From Persicaria tinctoria (taxonomy: Eukaryota; Streptophyta; Magnoliopsida; Caryophyllales; Polygonaceae), in NCBI GenBank assembly GCA_037127255.1, contig JBANSL010000004.1:21087967-21151966 (forward strand): DNA of 64,000 nt, given 5' to 3'. The first letter of the stretch is position 1, and each line of letters starts with the position of its first letter. A program made the position numbers and the translations under genes. Positions 13,322 through 25,441 of this stretch are shown in pieces. The notes below the pieces were generated by a model. The model made no database searches and had not been told where the DNA came from. It saw only the letters and a list, made by a program, of their open reading frames with translations.

Positions 13322-14725
13322 TACATATTTAGAAGCCTGAATATAATCACACTGAATCTTGTTACAAGAAAGGCAGCAATTTTTCTGATCTTGAAGAGTT
13401 TTATCGATGGAAGCTGGTCAAGGCCAAGGAAGCTCCAATTTTGATTTGGAGCATATGATTTAAAGCTTTTGTAGAGCAATGAATGTTAAAAATTACCCAC
13501 TGTGTGAGGATTTGTGCTGTTAAGGCTTAACAGTTAACATCATATAGGATGCTGACAAAGTACCATGGTTAATGTTTTGTATGGATGCAAGTATTTATTT
13601 GTCCATGTAATGTGTTTCTTATCTGTTGTCGAATTTTATGGCGTCCCAGTTGAATGTATTTTGTATCTGATAATGGCAAGTGTTTTTAATGCATAGAACA
13701 TAATAGCAAGGAAGTAATTTATTAGGAATAAGGTGTCATGAGATTTAGGTTCTGTTTGTTAAAATAACAGGAAATGAGTGGAAAATAATCAAATCTTATA
13801 TTATAGACAGGAGTGAATGATCATCTCTCTTTTTCTTTTTTCGTTTTTTGATTTTAAAGGAAGAAAGAAGTGAAATGGTTAAGAGAATGATTGTGGATGA
13901 TTCAGATCAAATAAATTGTCTCAAAAATGAAAGAAAGATAATGGGTATTTTTTTAAGTCACTGAATCATAATTTCAATATGAATTAGATTTAGATTTACT
14001 TTCCTAACCATTACCTTTCTCTAAGAAGTAAGATCTCAAGATTCTCACCTAGACAAGACCCACCTTCTGAATCAGGAGTTGCATCACATAGGCAATTGAG
14101 TAGGTGATGGACCGCTAAACCTAATCAGTTGGGTATGCAGGTATGTATAACATCAACATGAATGGAAGTTCATTTGACCCCTTCCATGTCCCAACATATG
14201 CAGAAGTAACTAGTAAATGGGGAAGTTTCCTGTCAGCTTTCCCCAAATCCTTGGTAGTGAATACAAGATGAGGATTGAGGAGGGAGGAAGTACAAGCCTC
14301 CAAGTAATATCATGCCATTACTCATTTGAGTCATTCCTAGAACCTTTGGTGGTTGGACTAATAAAGGAGGTTGTTCAAACATTTATCTGAAATATATATA
14401 AAATAATAAATGTGTTAAGTCCGGTGGTGGTTCAATTGTTCATCTGAAAATCTATCAACATTTTGACTATACTAAAATCATAGAGGCAAATATTACTTTG
14501 AGCTTCAATTTATCAAAGTTTCCTTGCATCTCTCTCTTTTTTTTTTCTTGTTTAAATTGACAATTACAATAAGCCCCAAGTGTAGATCAAACTTGTTGCT
14601 TATTATCATAGGGGAAGGTGAACTACCTGCAAGAACCAAATTTGTTCTGAATTAACTAGTGGTCAGCCAACCACATCATCTCATCATTCATAAACAACAA
14701 TTAACAACATCCCATCCATTGGCCC
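13322..14725. other. GPI7 3' UTR and intergenic flank
   Basis: The first 300 bp or so are probably GPI7 3' UTR. The rest is AT-rich, has only short chance ORFs and leads into the promoter of the proline-rich gene. No RNA gene or transposon with clear ends is seen. Confidence 0.4.
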
Positions 14726-14734
14726 CTATAAATA
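14726..14734 (+). promoter_or_regulatory. TATA box of the proline-rich protein gene
   Basis: CTATAAATA lies 110 bp before the start codon. That spacing predicts transcription starting near 14760 and a 5' UTR of about 85 bp. The context is A/C-rich, as in plant core promoters. Confidence 0.7.
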
Positions 14735-14843
14735 CCAAATCTCTTGTCCCCAAACAAACCATCCATACAAACATCAAGTACTACAACTCCCTCTTATCAT
14801 CTGAAACACAAGAGGAAACATCTCCCAAACACAAGTGTCAAGA

Positions 14844-15347
14844 ATGGCAATTTGCAACCACTACTGCTTTGTTCTCTCACTGATCATAGCGCTGTCGGTT
14901 TCAAGCTTTGAGACGACCTTGGCAGCTCGCCATCTGCTCCAAACCGGTCCACCACCCGTCTCTCCATTGCCAACACTACCACCGAACCCTACACTACCCA
15001 CCACACCGCTCCCCACTGCCCTTCCGAAGGCCACCCTGCCGCCACTTCCAGCCACCCCACTCCCCACTGCCCTCCCAAAGGCCACCCTGCCGCCACTTCC
15101 TGCCACACCACTCCCTACTGCCCTCCCAAAGGCCACCCTGCCACCTCTCCCGGCTACTCCACTGCCTACTGCCCTCCCAAAGGCCACCCTGCCGCCTCTC
15201 CCAGCAGCCACTCCACAGCCCGCCGCCCTCCCAAAGCCTACATTGCCAACTCTGCCTTCTTTTCCCAAGCTAACATTGCCTCCTCTTCCAGCCATGCCCA
15301 CCACAATACCCACCATTCCCTCCCTCGCTCCCCCGCCATCTCACTAA
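14844..15347 (+). CDS. small secreted proline-rich repeat protein
   Basis: Single-exon ORF of 167 aa starting at the ATG in AAGAATGGC and ending TAA. The N terminus (about residues 1-28) is a signal peptide with a hydrophobic stretch FVLSLIIALSVSS and a likely cleavage after LAA. Then comes RHLLQT, a segment common after the signal in small plant secreted proteins. The mature part is almost all Pro, Leu, Thr, Ala and Lys. It carries four tandem copies of TPLPTALPKATLPPLPA followed by decayed copies and a short PTIPSLAPPPSH tail. No cysteine follows the signal and no GPI signal is seen. By composition it is a cell-wall or apoplastic proline-rich protein; a specific function cannot be given. 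A slightly longer reading from a GTG codon at 14835 was dismissed. Confidence 0.8.
   Translation: MAICNHYCFVLSLIIALSVSSFETTLAARHLLQTGPPPVSPLPTLPPNPTLPTTPLPTALPKATLPPLPATPLPTALPKATLPPLPATPLPTALPKATLPPLPATPLPTALPKATLPPLPAATPQPAALPKPTLPTLPSFPKLTLPPLPAMPTTIPTIPSLAPPPSH
14998..15215 (+). repeat. 51-bp coding tandem repeat (four units)
   Basis: The DNA behind the 17-residue repeats is about four near-identical 51-bp units, each centred on CCAAAGGCCACCCTGCC. Units differ mainly at third positions (GCCACTTCC, CCTCTCCCG), so they keep the peptide while drifting. Copy number may vary between individuals. Confidence 0.85.
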
Positions 15348-15808
15348 GAGTGCCTGAGGTTTATCGATTAGTTTCATCACATACACACTTCTTATTATAA
15401 TTCATGCCATGTCATATATGTTTATGTGTGTGTAATATGTTTGCGCAAGTGTTTAGTTTTATTGTTGAAATTAAAAGGCCTTCGTGTTTTGATGCCTTAA
15501 GATTATTTGTGTGAGATTTCTTATGTAGACCATTGTTTTCCTACTTATGTACTAGAGTGATTTATTTTATATGAATTTGACGAGTGAGTGTTTTAATTTT
15601 TGAATTTGTATGCTCATAGCTTCACATCTCATCGTTTCAAATCTGTTCCCCGAAAATGCTCCAACTGATCATCTGTTGCGCATCTTAAGCACGATTATAT
15701 GGATCAGAAGCAATGAATCATTCAAAAGAAGAAGATGTTCGAGTTGAAAGCAAGATCTATTCAATTAAAACAAAGATATATTTGTAAGTTGAAAGAGATA
15801 AACAACAA
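15348..15808. other. 3' UTR of the proline-rich gene and spacer to the tRNA
   Basis: AT-rich sequence with TATGTTTATGTGTG stretches typical of a plant 3' UTR. No further gene is recognised before the tRNA gene. Confidence 0.4.
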
Positions 15809-15890
15809 GTCGCTTTGGCCGAGTGGTTAAGGCGTGTGCCTGCTAAGTACATGGGGTTTCCCCGCGAGAGTTCGAATCTCTCAGGCGACG
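15809..15890 (+). tRNA. tRNA-Ser (anticodon GCT)
   Basis: This 82-nt sequence folds as a class II serine tRNA. The acceptor arms GTCGCTT and AGGCGAC pair with one T-G wobble. The D arm holds the A box TGGCCGAGTGG, the anticodon loop is CTGCTAA with GCT at 15842-15844, a long variable arm (ATGGGGTTTCCCCGC) follows, and the T arm is GAGAGTTCGAATCTCTC. A run of T from 15892 is the Pol III terminator. No intron and no encoded CCA, as expected for a nuclear gene. Confidence 0.97.
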
Positions 15891-15891
15891 A

Positions 15892-15900
15892 TTTTTTTTT
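15892..15900 (+). terminator. Pol III terminator of tRNA-Ser
   Basis: An uninterrupted run of nine T residues starts two bases after the tRNA 3' end. Confidence 0.85.
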
Positions 15901-16174
15901 AAATTTATTCCTCGGAGCCCTTTCCAAATTTAGTTCCCAGTTTCTCCTATGCTGTAACTGCAACTTCGACTGGATACTGAAGGCGTTTAATCGTTTGGTG
16001 CGGATATCCTTCGATGTTCAGGAGTTTATCTTTGTCTATGAGATCATATATCACTTTTTTTCTCTCTCTCGCTCTAAGAAATATTACGCCATACCCCTCA
16101 GGTCGTTGGGGTTCGATTCCTGGTTAAGAGGGAGGAGAGTTGATGGAAGAAATAGTAAGCCATTACAATGACAT

Positions 16175-16515
16175 TAGGGCCGTTATTCGAGACGAACGAG
16201 CCGAGTATTGCTCGTTCATATTCAGTTAATTTAAAATATGAACAAGCTCGAGCCGAGCTTGAATTTTAACTCGAGCTTGAATTTTGACCCGAGGTTAAAA
16301 ATGTGATTATACTCGGCTCGTTTAGGAAATGAACGAGCTCGAGCCAAACTTTTTTCGAGCTTTAAATAATTCTACTTGCTTATTACACAGTAACTCAAAA
16401 GAAATTTTAGAAGTTTCATAAAATTCGAGCTCGATTCGAACAAGCCGAGCTTTGGACCAAGCTTAAAAATGTTACGAGTCGAATTCGAGTTACTCTTGTT
16501 CACATAATACCCCTA
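16175..16515. mobile_element. hAT-type MITE, 341 bp
   Basis: The ends TAGGGCCGTTAT and, inverted, TAGGGGTATTAT form short terminal inverted repeats. They are flanked by near-identical 8-bp duplications, AATGACAT (16167-16174) and AAAGACAT (16516-16523), the signature length of hAT elements. The interior is rich in inverted CGAGC/GCTCG motifs (GAACGAGCTCGAGCC), so the strand could form strong hairpins. No coding capacity. Confidence 0.8.
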
Positions 16516-16781
16516 AAAGACATAGGCAAAACCGCACTTGGGACCATATGTCATTTTATATTCGGTAAGGTTCTAATCAAACAGATAATACAATGTAACA
16601 GTGTAATAAATAAATATTGTGTCATATTCATATGAATAGTGCGTATATATAGTTATAACACTCACAGTCTCACACTGATAGTGTAAATAAAACCCTTGAC
16701 ATTTCCAAGGGAAGTGATCGATTCTTACCTGTGGGAAGCCTGACAAAAAATGGGTTGGATTTCTGTTATGTTGTACACGTA

Positions 16782-17221
16782 CAAGGGCGGATCCTCTTTG
16801 GGGCCAGGGGTGGTAGTTACTAGTCGCCCCCCTCCAATCAAAAATAAAATTTAATATATATGTTCCTCTCGTCAATAGCTTCGATTCGAAATATTATAAG
16901 CTCAAATCTGACACCTGAATAAAAAGTTAACATTTCAAGACTATACCTATATAAATTATTTTTCACATCATTTACCAAACTGATATAATTTTATCTCGTA
17001 ATTATTGTTTGTTAAATTTTACCTTAATACTATAATTAAACCTAAAAACTTCAAATTAGTATATTATGTTAAAATATTTGAAAGCCATGAAATAAAGTAT
17101 GCATGATTTATGTTTTTATTTTGTTACACATTTATAATATTAGTGATTTTTTTCGAAAAATAAATTTAGGGTTCAATTTTTCGCCCTCTCAACTAACCAT
17201 TTCAAGATCTGCCACTTACTG
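16782..17221. mobile_element. probable second hAT (Tip100-like) MITE
   Basis: The left end CAAGGGCGGATC and the inverted right end GTAAGTGGCAGATC resemble the CAGGGGCGGA ends of Tip100-like hAT elements. A subterminal TCGCCCCCC is also characteristic. Flanking bases are only partly matching, so the exact ends are uncertain. Confidence 0.45.
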
Positions 17222-18329
17222 TACATAACCATATTTCACTAAAAGTTGCAAGTGTAATTATAACGCTTATGTTGGTAGCATGAACCAAACCTAGTAACCT
17301 ACAATATTTTGAAGAAAAGTGATCCATTCTTACCAACGGTAGAACTTGAGAAGAATCCAGCTAGAAGGCTTATGCAACTTATCTACTCAATTGATAAAGA
17401 GATATTTGTAAAACTAAATTCTCGGATCAAACACAATGTGAAATTATATATGAACTATATTAAGATATCTCCAACAATCCAGCGTCACAATATATTGGGG
17501 ATTGTGTAAAATGTAGATCTAGAACACTTAAGCGGAAACAAGCACAAAAACGTTACAAAAACACATATCGACACAGACAACTCAAGAACACAAGGACACA
17601 ACGATTTGTTTGTGAGGTCCAGATCCTCAATCCTACGTCTCTGGGATGATAAACACTTTCATCCCAACACGTCCCCTCAAGTGCAACCCGCCTAGCTCGC
17701 TCATTTTTTAATTTTGTTTTTACGACATGTTTCGACATCTCAATATCTTTTACCCTTATTCGAAACCAGACCCGACACGGACCTGTGAAATTATGAGAAA
17801 CCCTAGTCTGGTCATATGAAAACAGGAGTCACGTCGGGATTATTTTGTTTTTTTAGGCTACCCTTCTAACAAACAACTTAAGCCATTGTGTAGGGGATTC
17901 CTTCTTCCTTATATTTTGTATTGTTATACCATCCACAATCAACGTGGGATAGCAATCTTAACTTTTCATCCCAACACACAACATAACTAGATCTAGAACA
18001 TAGTTAACGGAGAAGGATCAATAAAACCCCTTGATAAAAAAAAATTCATTTATTTATTAAATTAAGGTTTTGTTAATAAAAATTATGAGTATTGAATTTT
18101 TTTTAGCCTACCTAATCCATTCGAATTTTAATTTCTGGTTTCGTGCCTGAGCGTGCTCATCATTGAAACATTGTGTTCGACATCAAAAAACTTACGTAGC
18201 TTCTTGAGGGAGTATTGGTCGGGCCCTAATAGTAGAATGATATTGACAAGGCAATTAATGGTCATATTTGATCATCCCGGAAGATGATGGTATAAAGCTC
18301 ATTGTTCATAGAGAGTGTGTTCATATTAC
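17222..18329. other. intergenic, no gene seen
   Basis: AT-rich sequence with short ORFs on both strands and no recognisable protein, RNA or clean repeat ends. The phrase TAGATCTAGAACA occurs at about 17514 and 17988, a small dispersed repeat. Confidence 0.35.
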
Positions 18330-21300
18330 AATTACAACTAAACTTAGCTATGAAGTCGACACTCTGATTTGCTTCTCTATAAAGTGTTTGACTTGGAAGC
18401 TCCTGAAGTGACTTCTCAACATTTGTATCTCTTTGATTGTTTTGAGGATTTTCCCATGTACTTTGTTAGCATTTTCGATAGCATTGATTACAGAAATACT
18501 ACCCCCTTCGATGATGATGTGCTTGATACCTTTTCCAAGCACTACCTTTAAGCCAACACAAAAAGACCTAACTTCCGTTTGTTGTACTGATCTAGACTCG
18601 ACCGTAAACTGAAAATTATCAATAACTTGATAATTGCAATCCCTAATGATACCTCCGATACCACAGACACCAGAGGTTTTGACTGAGCCATTTACATTTA
18701 GTTTGTAGATGTCTCTAGGTGGACGTTTCCACTTATGAGGTCGTTGTTTTACTTGTTTAGGTTTGAGTTCATTGTTTTGGGCTTGTATCCAAGTATCGTT
18801 GTTTGTGATTATTTATTTAATAATTTGCGTGATTGTTTTTATTCTGGTTTGTTTAAAGATGATACTATTTCTTATTTCCCAGATTGCATGTCATATGAAG
18901 CATAAATCTGAAAAGTACAATGTTTCTTTATCCATTTCAAGATCATCCATAATACTTGTTCGTCATTAGTTCATATTGACATAAAATTGTCCTCATTATT
19001 TGATAGCAAAAAAAATAAGTGATGGGAGTCCTACTCCTCCAGATAGCATAGACAACATTTGGGAGGGTAGGCCATCAATAGCAATCTTCCATATAAAATT
19101 CTTTGTTCTTGGAGGTATGCTAAGATAACATATCCAAGAGTAGTTGTAATTTTGGTGTGGGATATGGCTTATTCATTTGTATGTGGACTTGGCCGTGAAG
19201 AGACCATTTGTGTTTGGTTTTCATATTAATTTATCAGATGTATTCCTCTCCGGGATTCTCATGCTTGAGATCCGCTGAATGATATCTATTGAGAATAATT
19301 GTTGCAGTATCCTAGTATTCTATTGTTTTTTTTCTTTTCTCGTTTAAGAGGTTCGAGATGCGTAGGTTGGGGTCATGGTTTTCTTGAAAATTGTTCAGGG
19401 AAATGTCAAGCCAGGGGTGTTTCCATGCGTTTATGGATCTTCTGTCTTCAATGACCCACTGCAAGCCTTGTTGGAAATGGTCCCGAAGATTTAGAAGTCT
19501 TCCAAATTACCACGAGGTATTGTGTTGGGATCTTTCTAATATTTTTTCATTTTGTAGGTATTTTTCTTTAATAATTTTGACTCACATGTTGTCCGTGTTT
19601 GTAAATATTTTCCAAAAAAGTTTCATTTGTAAACTAATTAATATTCATATCTTTATCTTTTCTGAAGGCTAGACCTCCTAGTTTTTTGGTGCGCAAAGTC
19701 TTTCCCAGCTTATTAGTGGATTATATCGTTCACTGTGAGTTTATTCCAAAAGAAAATTTTGTTTGTTTGGTATATTTTTTAAAAATGCCTTTCGGGAGCA
19801 ATAAAGACTGTATTAGGTTATTTGTCTTAGAGCTTAAATTATCATTTATTAGCACCGATCAACCTACTTGGGATAGAGAGGAAACTTTCCATTTTGTTAG
19901 CTGTTTTTTCAGGTTATTTATAGCATCTTCAAATACACTATTTGCTACTCTACCATTTATGATTGGAATTCCAAGATATTTTTCTACTGCTCTTGAGACT
20001 GGAATATGCATTTGTTGAGCCAGTGGTCGAGCCATGGTTGAAGCGATGTTACTTGATACATGAAGGGAGCTTTTGCTATAGTTGAATTGATTGTAAGTTC
20101 TGATAAGTTCGAGAAATATTTAGGATATTTTAAGTCATGTGTAGGTTTTTACATGAGGCTCTTACGAATATTAATGTATCATCCAAAAAGGTAAGGATTG
20201 GGGTTCCTCTGGAGGTGAGTTTGATACCGACCAGGGGATCATCAAGGTTTGCTTCTTCTTGTAGAATTCTAGCTAAGTATTCCATGTCTATGACAAAGAT
20301 GTAGAATTCTAGCTAAGTATTCCATGACTATGACAAAGATATAGGGAGCCAATGGGTCACCTTCTGATTCCTCTTTCTGGTTTAAACTGCTTGTCCGGAT
20401 TATTGTTGACCAAAACTGAGAATGTAGTCGTTAGTAATGTATTTCCTAACCCATTTGATCCACAGGTTGAATGGAAGCCCATCTTGTGAAGTATCGCCTC
20501 AATAAAGTTCTAGTTTATTTAGCCATAACCTTTTTCCATGTCTAGTTTAAGTGTAATCAAGCATTTTTCCCTTTTTGTTTATAAAAAGTGTGAAACACTT
20601 CATGTGAAATTAGAATATTATCTTGTATGGTCATGCCCTCCATGAAAGCTCCTTGGAAAGGGCTTACAATTCTGAGTAGAATATGCTTAGCCTCTTTGCA
20701 AAGATTTTTTGCAACTATCTTGTAGATTGTGTTACGCTAATAGGTCGGTAATGGTTCATGGTGGAAGGATTATCAACTTTTGGTATAAGTCAAATGTAAG
20801 TTTGGTTTAGTTCCATAAGTATATTTCCAAAGTGAAAGAATGCTTTAATAGTTTTTTAAACCAAATTTCCCACTATATGCTAAAAGTGGGGAAAACACGA
20901 GAATTTTCTTGGTCCTAGAGATTTGTCCGTGGGTGGTTGCATTAAATAAGTGTTTTCTTGGTATGTAATTTATGTCTTGTTAAGAGGTCGCGATTGATGG
21001 ATTGCTTGTTATTTGTTTTGAAACGATCTACAAACTCATTAGTTATTTCATTTAAAATTAATTCTTTATCGTAAATGATAATTCCATTTTTATTCTAAAA
21101 ATAGTCTGTTCTATTTTTAAAATTTCTTCAATTGATACAATCATTAAAAACACTGCTTCGGTGCTTGGACATCTTCCCCCGTATGCCATAATGGTTAGGG
21201 GAAATAGCCTAGTAAAAGAGAATTGTCTACATAATTTTCTCTTTTGGCCTATAATACAATTTTGCTTTTTCCCTCGTAGGCCAATTTTGGCAGGCTGAAA

Positions 21301-21336
21301 CTTCATATAAATACTAATATAATCTTGAACGTTCAC
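18330..21336 (-). pseudogene. decayed plant L1-type LINE, ORF2
   Basis: Read on the minus strand, domains appear in normal LINE ORF2 order but broken by stops and frameshifts. A linker around 21040 reads like ELILNEITNEFVDRF. The reverse transcriptase catalytic box around 20190 reads LTFLDDTLIF, preceded by a broken DPLAPYIFV-like motif around 20330. The zf-RVT region at about 19050-19100 reads FIWKIAIDGLPSQ. An RNase H domain at about 18370-18720 includes WKRPPRDIYKLNVNGSV and IIIEGGSISVINAIENAN. It is inactive. The 5' end is not resolved; the 3' tail lies near or below 18330. Confidence 0.75.
20261..20340. repeat. 40-bp tandem duplication inside the LINE
   Basis: Two copies, 20261-20300 and 20301-20340, each start GTAGAATTCTAGCTAAGTAT and differ by one base (TCTA against ACTA). 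The duplication lies in the reverse transcriptase coding part and is one of its frame-breaking lesions. Confidence 0.9.
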
Positions 21337-21440
21337 ATCTCATTTCCGTCACTCCAACTCGATCATATCTTTATTCTTTTGATTTGAATCAACAATAAAT
21401 TCATCTCAAATATCATCATCATCATCATCTCACTCTTCAA

Positions 21441-22706
21441 ATGAAACTATTGAGATTTCTAATTCTATCTTTGATTAATTTGAACAAGATCAAAATGTGT
21501 TATTTTATATGTATGCCTAACGATCTGCTCATGGCGGAACATATCAACAATGAAGAAGATGATGTTCAATTAAGAGGAAGAGGTGAAGTTCCTGGTCACA
21601 TTACCATTTATCGTGACCGAGAAGGTGCTGCAAATAATCTATTTAATGATTATTTTGCGGAGGTCCTCCGATTTGGTGATGAAAACATCCAAAGACGTTT
21701 TTGTGTGAATAAAAGTCTATTTCTTCGAATCGTGAACTCAGTAAAAAATCATGATCAATTTTTTATGCAACAACGTGATGAAATTGGTAGGTTCGGGTTG
21801 TCAACCTTCGTAGAAATAACAACTGCTTTTAGGATGCTAGCATATGGTGTGCCAACTTATTCACTTGACGATTGCTTTAAAATTGGTGAATCCACGACCA
21901 TTAGATGCATGCAAAAGTTTTGTCGGACAATTATAGAGATATTTGGGAAGCAATATCTTCGAAAGACAACAACCAATGATGTTGCAAGACTCCTTTATGT
22001 TGGTGAGAAACGTGGATTTTCAGGAATGTTAGGAAGCTTAGATTGCATGCATTGAAAGTGAAAAAATTGTCCTATAGCTTAGGCATGTGCATATGCTAGG
22101 CATAGTGGATCGCTTACAATTATTCTTGTGGTTGTTAGGAAGCTTAGATTGCATACATATTTTGGCTTACCCAGTTCCAATAATGACATCAATGTGCTGG
22201 AAGCATCTAACTTATTTGCGGAGCTAGCTGCAAGTAAAGCTCATCCTTGTACATATTTCATCAATGATAAGCAATATGATGTTGGATATTATCTAGCAGA
22301 TGGAATCTATCCTAAATGGTCCGCACTTGTTCAGACTATTCATGATCCTCAAGGACCAAAAAAAATATATTTTGCGAAGAAACAAGACTCATGTAGAAAA
22401 GACGTTGAACGAGCTTTTGGTGTGCTTCAATCGCGTTGGGTAATAGTTAAGGGTCCATCGCGTTTCTGGAATAAACGTGTTCTACATGACATCATGACTA
22501 CGTGTATCATTATGCACAATATGATTATTGAGAATGAGCGTGACTTAACAACTCCAATTACAAAATTTAATCATGAGCCTACACTTAAATTTGAATTGGG
22601 CGATGATGAGGATGAACAGTTTGCACGGTTTCTTGCTCATAATAGGAAAAACAAAGACAAGAAAGCTCATTTTGAACTTAGGGATGCTTTGATTGATCAT
22701 CTCTAG
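21441..22706 (+). pseudogene. PIF/Harbinger transposase, broken
   Basis: Two long open stretches, 21441-22055 and 22128-22706, read as one Harbinger (HARBI1/DDE_4) transposase. The N part has RRFCVNKSLFLRIVNSV and FVEITTAFRMLAYGVP. The three acidic residues are visible: Asp in MLGSLDCMH just before the break, Asp in SNNDINVLEASNLF and Glu in KDVERAFGVLQSRW. The break at 22053-22127 holds two in-frame TGA codons where the family has tryptophans, then a small deletion near KLRLHTYFGLP. No terminal inverted repeats are identified. A plausible start is the ATG of MAEHINNEEDD near 21531. It cannot encode a working enzyme. Confidence 0.85.
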
Positions 22707-22908
22707 GATCGTCATGGTAGAGGTGAAGTTTGAATAATTTAGTAGAAGTTTAATATTTCATTTGGTATTTGTTCTAGTATGTTTTTTTATTGACATTTAG
22801 ATTTTGTATTCTTCTTTCATTAACCATGTTTGTAGTATCTAATTTAATAAAGCAACTAGTATTATTTCAATAAAATGATTCACATGTCATCTCGTTGCAC
22901 ATGCAATG

Positions 22909-25266
22909 TGTAAGGACCTTAATTTTTAAATACTATTTTAGTTAACTAAGGATTTAATATCGAGTTGACTTCTAAGATTTCAGATATTTTGAAAATCTTC
23001 GTCATCGATCAAATAATTATATTTTTATTCTTTTAAAACGAATCCTAGTAAAAATTTGAATTTTGATTTAAGAATGGAATTATTTTCGCCTTCTGATCTT
23101 GGGACTTGAGAATGTTTTCGTAATTCCAATTATTATTTTATTAGAATATTGATTAATGTGGTAAAAATCTTACAATCTAAAAAGAGCAAATCAATTTTGG
23201 GTACTAACATAACACCATCTAACCCCAATTGGCAGTGTATAAATACTCCCCTATCTTCATTTTGGCAGCACAACCGTCAACCCCAAACCCTCCCTTTTCA
23301 CACTCCCTCCTCTCCCACCATTCTCATATCTAAAGAAAAGAAAAGGGGGCTCGCACCTTTTTTCCTCTTCAAAGCTCCAAGCCCTCAACCATGGCTTCCT
23401 CTTCTCCTCCCTCGGAGCCGCTCTCTTGCTCTCTCGTTGTCTCGCTCTCTCGCTTCCCTCTTGTTCCCAGATCGAGCTCCATGGCTGCCTTTCTTCAACA
23501 TTACAACACCCTCCTTCACCTTGAACCTCACCTCCTTCCAGCCTCCTATACAGTTGCCAATGTCAAGTCTCTTTCTCCCCTCTCATATGTGCCTCTCCCA
23601 CCATGGATTTTTAAGACCGAATCGAAGAACCCTTGAAGCTTCCATGACCTCCATTCCCAATGTGTTGGAAATTATATATTCAAAACTTGAAGATGATGAT
23701 TTGTCGAAGAAAAAGGAATTATGCCGGAATTGGCCTAATAACATTACATCATTGGTTAAGGTTTGAAATAACACTAATTTGGGCCAGATTATTTCGATAA
23801 TATGATCTTGGGAAGTGGTTCAGGGTTTAATGTTTTGTATGGGGACTTTGGTTAAGTATGATTTTGGAAACGATGATTTGACTAGCAGTTTGTTCTTAAT
23901 TGAGATTGGATGATTTTAGAAACCTTAAAATTGATTTAATTGGAATTGACTTGATGAGATGATTGATGAGATCTCTTGAGACTTGATTATGTGAATTACT
24001 TGTAAGATGATATTGCTACATGAGTAAAATGAGATTTGAAACATGATTTGAGTGTTGGAATTTTGAGATGATTCATGGAAATAAGAATGAGTTGAGTTGC
24101 CTGATGATGATAATGATACTATGACTGAATTAAGAAAGATGTTGGATTACGAGACTATGATGTGTTGATATATGAAAGCATGATATTATATTATATGATT
24201 AAGAAGCATGATTATGGATATGTGCTTAAGTATGAAAGTATGATATGTTGATGAAAGTATGAATTTATGATATGAGGTGATGATGCATGATTACTACAAT
24301 ATTATATGATATGATGGTGAGACATTGAGATGATGAGTTATATTGAGATTATGAGATACAAATTATGAGATGACTTGGATAATGGTGATGATATGAAAAT
24401 ATGATTATGAGACTTTCGATTATGTGAACTTATATAGAATTATTTGTGCCTGGGTACTTGAATGTAGACTTATATGTTTATTATGCTTACTAGCTAGGTG
24501 ACCTTAATCTCTCTTACTTCTACATTGATGTTTAGCACCTCTAGGCAAGTTTCCTACGGAAGCTTACTCGGTGACCGGATCTCATGCCTGATGTGTCATA
24601 TAGTATGTAGGTGTTCCATATCACATGCCATGTAGTATCATGCTTAGGACTTGCGTTTACTAATGAGCATCTGTATTCTTCATGCGTTTGGAACAGAACG
24701 GTCATTATTTGTGAGTCTTTAGAGTCTTTGCTAGGGTCATAGGATAGGACAACCCAACCCCATTGGGTTTGATCCTATCGAGTTGCATGAGTCTGATTAT
24801 CCGAGTATGATTTCTGAGATATGATATATACATTGATATGTACCTTGAGCATACTATACATATATTGCAGCTACGACTGCATCTCCACCCTAGGCATGGG
24901 AGTGGAAATGATCCACCCTAGGTATGGGAGTGGATGAGTCGCCACCCTAAGTATAGGCCAGCGTGGTTTCGAGTGGGATATATCACTTGGTATTATGTGT
25001 TGATCTTTTTAATCGCTTTCTACATATATAAACTGTCAGCATGCTTGAGTGATTTAAATTACAGTACTGCATTAGAGCCTGCATGCATCTCTTAGCCCGT
25101 GGTTAGTTTTAGGTATTTGATCCTTACTTGTTCCGTGCTTCCATGAGGGTTTCCTTTGGGACGTTCAGATGACCGAGAGACTGACTTATCACCAGACTTG
25201 GTACTTTGGATGATATATTATACCCGCCTCCCTCGTATTTGGTTTTGACCTGGCCATGTCGTGACA
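22909..25266 (+). repeat. probable old solo LTR of a Gypsy (Tekay/Del-like) element
   Basis: A stretch of about 2.36 kb begins TGTAAGGACC and ends CATGTCGTGACA, similar to the TGTCACGACC...GGTCGTGACA ends of Del/Tekay LTRs. It holds a TATA box (TGTATAAATA at 23236-23245) and GATGATATGATTA-rich filler. The repeated phrase CACCCTAGGCATGGGAGTGG, typical of these LTRs, occurs around 24890-24950. No primer site follows and no internal region is present, so it would be a solo LTR. Flanking 5-mers do not match, which leaves the ends uncertain. The 205-residue ORF inside (23149-23766) is low-complexity and not believed. Confidence 0.45.
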
Positions 25267-25441
25267 AGTTGTATTTTGGAGATTTCCTTTCTTTATGCAT
25301 TTCGAACTTCAACCGTTTTGAGCGACTTAGGCAAGTAGGATAGGTTCAGGGTACCCAACGACCCTATCGTGCCTTTTAGGGTTCGAAATCTCTTCTTTAA
25401 AGTCCAACCCCTTTGGTTTGAAAACCTCAACCCATATTTGG

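Noticed and set aside
14861..15316. Minus-strand 151-residue Gly-rich ORF opposite the proline-rich gene
   Set aside because: It is the antisense shadow of the repeat: CCN-rich sense codons leave the other strand open. It has no promoter or signal of its own.
23149..23766. 205-residue ORF in the solo-LTR-like stretch
   Set aside because: Low-complexity Ser/Leu/Pro composition, no recognised domain, and it spans a TATA-containing U3/R-like region. It is better explained as LTR.
22909..25266. Endogenous pararetrovirus or other viral insertion
   Set aside because: No coat, movement or pararetroviral polymerase motif is visible anywhere in the window; all RT-related pieces are copia or LINE type.
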